Below are positions 6,579-9,671 of a stretch of 9,671 nucleotides of DNA, in pieces (the first letter of the stretch is position 1; each line of letters opens with the position of its first letter). Where the stretch lies: the NCBI GenBank assembly GCA_031268395.1, contig JAIRXI010000106.1, positions 1-9,671 of the forward strand, given 5' to 3'. Made by a program: the position numbers and the translations under genes. The DNA comes from Tannerella sp. (lineage in GTDB: Bacteria > Bacteroidota > Bacteroidia > Bacteroidales > Tannerellaceae). The notes beneath the pieces were generated by a model, which searched no databases, was not told the origin of the DNA, and worked only from the letters and a program-made list of their open reading frames with translations.

Positions 6579-6638
6579 AACGGCGCAAATATACGCAATT
6601 TATTTCTATTAAATTGTACCGTTTTTTGCCAAAAACAT
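6579..6638 (-). promoter_or_regulatory. Second copy of the susC upstream element, pointing away from the HTCS gene
   Basis: This 60-bp block aligns without gaps to 4541-4600 (43/60 identical; 12 of the 17 differences are transitions). It keeps a -7-like TATATTTG on the minus strand (6593-6586) and the near-palindrome TTTTTGCCAAAAACAT on the plus strand (6623-6638). With a one-base indel the similarity runs on to a minus-strand ATG at 6562, matching the ATG at 4523 before susC. As a promoter it would fire leftward into repeat DNA; the only frame there is 33 codons and looks spurious. It may instead serve as a regulator-binding site for the HTCS gene, or be the relic of a lost gene. Confidence 0.45.
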
Positions 6639-6731
6639 CTAAAAATATGACAAAAATGAAAGATATGTGTTTCGTATGGAAAGCAATCCTTTTTTTCGCC
6701 CTTTTTTTCTCCGTATCTTCAAAATAAACCG

Positions 6732-6739
6732 TATTTTTG
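6732..6739 (+). promoter_or_regulatory. -7-like box TATTTTTG just before the HTCS start
   Basis: TATTTTTG matches TAnnTTTG exactly, but it lies only 2 bp before the ATG at 6742. If it is used, transcription would start at about 6744, so translation would have to begin downstream, for example at the TTG at 6772, giving a leader of about 28 nt as for susC. No good -33 element is seen; a T-rich tract (6702-6708) lies there instead. It may be chance in AT-rich DNA. Confidence 0.3.
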
Positions 6740-6741
6740 CA

Positions 6742-9671
6742 ATGATTTATTATCTTAAAAAACAGAATATTTTGAAACGCACCGCTTTTTTCATTTTTTC
6801 ATGCTTCCTGTTCCATGCAGTCCATGCCGGCAATCTGCGGCAAATCAGCAGCCGCGACGGACTGTCGAACAGTTCCGTCATTTTCCTGTTTCAGGACAGC
6901 GAACGTTTTTTGTGGATAGGCACGTTCGACGGGCTGAACATGTACGACGGACGCGATATACATGTCTACAAGCCGAATATCAGCAAAAACAACACCCTGT
7001 CCGGCAATGTGATCCGGAAAATCGTCGAAACCGAAAACAGCTACCTCTGGATAAGCACGAAATGGGGACTGAACAAACTGTCTAAAAAACATAATATTAT
7101 CGAGGAATACTACGACGAGTTCAAGGACGATTCACGAATCGTGCGCGACCGGCACGACAACCTCTACGTTATCGGCAAAAAAGGTCTGCTGTCGGTCTAT
7201 GACCGCCGGAGGAAAATGTTCCGCGACATCCCCATCAATCCGGAGATTGAATGTCAGAATATTACGGGATGCTTTATTGACGCGAACGACACGCTTTATA
7301 TCAACCACCGCGGGGTGATGGAAAAATATGCCATCCTGCACCGCGACAGCTCCATGTCCGAAATCGTCAGATGCGAGGACTACCGGCACCCGCTGCCGAT
7401 AGACAACGCTTTTCATGACCGGGACCGGATACTGTTTGTCAACCGCGCAGGAGATTTATACATTATCAATCAGGTACGTACGTTCTATGCAGGCAATCAT
7501 GCCGCGCTGTTCAGGGAAAACGGGCTGATTGCATCCATCATCATGCACGGCTCAGACATCCTCGCCGGCTTCAAGACGAACGGACTTTACTGTCTTCGCG
7601 CGCAGAAAAACTACGAGCCTGAAAAAATAGACATCAACTGCGGCGTCTTTTCCCTGCTGAAGGACGAGGCGCAGGACATCGTCTGGATCGGCACGGACGG
7701 TCAGGGCGTATATGCCTGGACAAACGATGATTATACCTTTGCGGGCATTAACCTTTCACAACTGCCGGTCAGAAAGGAACGCCCCGTCAGGGCAATTTAT
7801 GCCGACAGCCTCGACTATCTGTGGATGGGAACAAAAGATAACGGTATCCTGAGGATAAAAAACCATCATGCGGCAAGGGAATATACCGGCGAAAACGTCC
7901 GTCATTTCACCACTGCCACTGGACTGAGCAACGACGCCGTTTTTGCCTTTGCCAAAAGCCGCTCCGGCGAAGTTCTCTGGATTGGCTCCGACGGACCGGA
8001 CATCAATTATTATTCTTACCGGGATGACAGGATTCACACGCTCGCGAATCACTCGCCAACCGGTTTTGATTACATCCATTCCCTGTTCGAAACTTCGGAT
8101 TCCGTTTTGTGGGCAGGCGCAGGCAGTTCGCTCCTGAAAATAGCCCTGCGGAAAACGCCGGACGGATACGAGGCCGCATCCTGCCGGCAATATGACTTCA
8201 ACCTGAAAAACCGGCAGACTTTTAACCAGATATTTGCCCTGCACAGCGAAAACGATTCCATCATCTGGATTGGCATCCGCGGCAACGGCCTTGTCCGTTT
8301 TAATGCGCTCAGCGGCGATTATCGCCTCATCACTTTCGATGAAAACGGCATCGCGCCAATGAATGACATACTTTGCATCCACCGCGACCGCAAAAACAAC
8401 TTCTGGATCGGCTCGAGTTACGGCATAACACGCCTCAGGATGAACGGCGACGGAACGTTTGACTGCAAAAATTACAATGAAAACAGCGGGCTGCCGAACA
8501 ATACCGTTCACGGTATTCTCGAAAATGCCGACGGCGAACTCTGGCTGAGCAGCAACAACGGTATCATCCTGTTTAACCCCGTGAATGAAACTTTTCGCAC
8601 GTTTAATCAGAAAACCGGACTGAAAGTCGTCGAATTTTGCGACAATGCCTACTTCTACGACAGCCGCACGGCGGAATGTTTCTTCGGCGGCGTCGACGGC
8701 ATTGTCCGCATCAAAAACGATGCAAAACAGATACGGCGGTTTATTCCCGAAATCCATTTCACCCGGCTGCGCATATTCAACAGCGAATACAACATCCGCG
8801 ATTTTGAAAAAGGACGGGAAGGCGATTCCCGCATCGAACTAAACCATAATCAGAACTCTTTCGCAATCTCGTTTGTCGCGCTCGACTACGTCTATGGCGA
8901 AAACGGCAAATATTCCTACAATCTCGAAAATTTCAGCAGCGTATGGATGAACACGTCCTCCAATGAAGCGCAATTTACCAACATCCCGCCGGGCAGTTAT
9001 ACGCTCAACGTCAAATACGACGACGGCACAATGCCCGGCGAAACGCCCGTCAGCCGGATCGCCGTCATCATCCATCCGCCGTGGTATGTGACCTTGCCGA
9101 TGAAAACCTTTTACGTTGCCCTTGCTTTGGGACTCCTTTTCCTCATCCGGCTTTTTATAAAAAAACAGTACGAAGAGAAAAAACGGAATATGGCACGGAC
9201 GCTCGACGAAAAATACCGGGAAGAACTGCAGGAACGGAAACTCCGTTTTTTCACAAACATAACCCATGAATTTTGTACGCCGCTGACATTGATTTACGGG
9301 CCATGCATGAGGATTCTCAATCATGAGGGATGCGACGCTTCCGTCCTCAGGTATGCCGGAATCATCCGGTCAAATGCCATTCGCCTAAACGGTCTGATTC
9401 AGGAAGTAATCGATTTCCGACGAATGGAAACCGGTCACCGGATCTGTCACATACAATCGCTCGATATAAACGAAATACTGTCTGAATTGACAGATTCATT
9501 CAATGAACCGGCCGAACATAACGGCATTAACTTTCAGACCCGTATCGAACCGGACATGATATGGAATACGGACTGCGGATGTTTCACAAAGATACTGAAC
9601 AATTTAATATCCAACGCCTTCAAATATACGCCTCCCAAAGGAGACATCACAGTAACCATATACCGTGAAAA
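6742..9671 (+). CDS. Hybrid two-component system (HTCS) sensor histidine kinase/regulator, partial at the right edge
   Basis: Membrane sensor that detects glycan breakdown products in the periplasm and controls PUL genes. The frame is open for 976 codons to the window edge. Seen in order: signal peptide at about 1-29 (FFIFSCFLFHAVHA); two-component propeller repeats at about 34-690, with W-[IMLA]-[GS] signatures at W58, W103, W315, W361, W413, W457, W509, W555 and W601; a Y_Y_Y beta-sandwich at about 697-780 (NQNSFAISFVALDY, IPPGSYTLNVKY); a membrane helix at about 788-806; a charged linker helix at 807-835; the dimerisation/phosphoacceptor motif FFTNITHEFCTPLTLI with His842; and the N-box NNLISNAFKYT at 953-963. 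The rest of the ATPase domain, the receiver and the AraC-type DNA-binding domain (usual total about 1300-1400 residues) lie beyond 9671. Odd: the near-invariant Arg of HE-x-R-TPL is Cys845. Starts: ATG 6742 chosen; ATG 6676 would spoil the signal peptide, while TTG 6772 would give a compact LKRTAFF... peptide. Confidence 0.95.
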   Translation, partial: MIYYLKKQNILKRTAFFIFSCFLFHAVHAGNLRQISSRDGLSNSSVIFLFQDSERFLWIGTFDGLNMYDGRDIHVYKPNISKNNTLSGNVIRKIVETENSYLWISTKWGLNKLSKKHNIIEEYYDEFKDDSRIVRDRHDNLYVIGKKGLLSVYDRRRKMFRDIPINPEIECQNITGCFIDANDTLYINHRGVMEKYAILHRDSSMSEIVRCEDYRHPLPIDNAFHDRDRILFVNRAGDLYIINQVRTFYAGNHAALFRENGLIASIIMHGSDILAGFKTNGLYCLRAQKNYEPEKIDINCGVFSLLKDEAQDIVWIGTDGQGVYAWTNDDYTFAGINLSQLPVRKERPVRAIYADSLDYLWMGTKDNGILRIKNHHAAREYTGENVRHFTTATGLSNDAVFAFAKSRSGEVLWIGSDGPDINYYSYRDDRIHTLANHSPTGFDYIHSLFETSDSVLWAGAGSSLLKIALRKTPDGYEAASCRQYDFNLKNRQTFNQIFALHSENDSIIWIGIRGNGLVRFNALSGDYRLITFDENGIAPMNDILCIHRDRKNNFWIGSSYGITRLRMNGDGTFDCKNYNENSGLPNNTVHGILENADGELWLSSNNGIILFNPVNETFRTFNQKTGLKVVEFCDNAYFYDSRTAECFFGGVDGIVRIKNDAKQIRRFIPEIHFTRLRIFNSEYNIRDFEKGREGDSRIELNHNQNSFAISFVALDYVYGENGKYSYNLENFSSVWMNTSSNEAQFTNIPPGSYTLNVKYDDGTMPGETPVSRIAVIIHPPWYVTLPMKTFYVALALGLLFLIRLFIKKQYEEKKRNMARTLDEKYREELQERKLRFFTNITHEFCTPLTLIYGPCMRILNHEGCDASVLRYAGIIRSNAIRLNGLIQEVIDFRRMETGHRICHIQSLDINEILSELTDSFNEPAEHNGINFQTRIEPDMIWNTDCGCFTKILNNLISNAFKYTPPKGDITVTIYRE

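Noticed and set aside
7756..8757. 333-codon open frame on the minus strand inside the HTCS gene
   Set aside because: It is antisense to well-supported propeller repeats (WIG motifs) and shows no recognisable motif; long antisense frames are expected from the codon bias of the true gene.

Overview
The window looks like chromosomal DNA of a member of the Bacteroidota, most likely Bacteroidales. It carries a SusC/SusD-type outer-membrane glycan-uptake pair and, on the opposite strand, a hybrid two-component system (HTCS) sensor; this combination is the signature of a Bacteroidota polysaccharide utilisation locus (PUL). No Shine-Dalgarno-like sequences precede the starts, and promoter-like sequences fit the Bacteroidota -7 consensus TAnnTTTG. 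I cannot name genus or species.

Layout, left to right: a SusD-like lipoprotein (minus strand, C-terminus cut by the left edge at 1); a full-length SusC-like TonB-dependent transporter (minus, 1434-4514), 18 bp upstream of susD and surely co-transcribed with it; a 414-bp intergenic region (4515-4928) with a candidate susC promoter, a TTTTGGCCAAAA palindrome, a dispersed-repeat hairpin and a strong terminator-like hairpin; an unrecognised 323-residue protein (minus, 4929-5900) with one membrane segment and a C-terminal coiled coil; an 841-bp gene-free region (5901-6741) made largely of three repeat families; and the HTCS sensor (plus, 6742 to the right edge, truncated in the histidine-kinase ATPase domain).

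How the parts fit: established knowledge of the families says the HTCS periplasmic beta-propellers bind an oligosaccharide released from the target glycan and that the cytoplasmic AraC-type output domain (outside this window) activates the adjacent susCD operon, whose products capture and import the glycan. No glycoside hydrolase, lyase or sulfatase lies in the window, so the substrate cannot be named.

The most unusual parts are in the non-coding DNA. At 5961-6301 there is a strictly phased 21-bp repeat array (an 11-bp core CATCCCRTTAC plus 10-bp spacers that fall into a few families), with three to four units inverted relative to the other thirteen. Separately, the 60 bp upstream of susC (4541-4600) align without gaps, 43/60 identical, to 6579-6638 upstream of the HTCS gene. 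That match includes a TAnnTTTG box and a near-palindromic TTTTKGCCAAAAACRT motif, and suggests a duplicated promoter/operator module.
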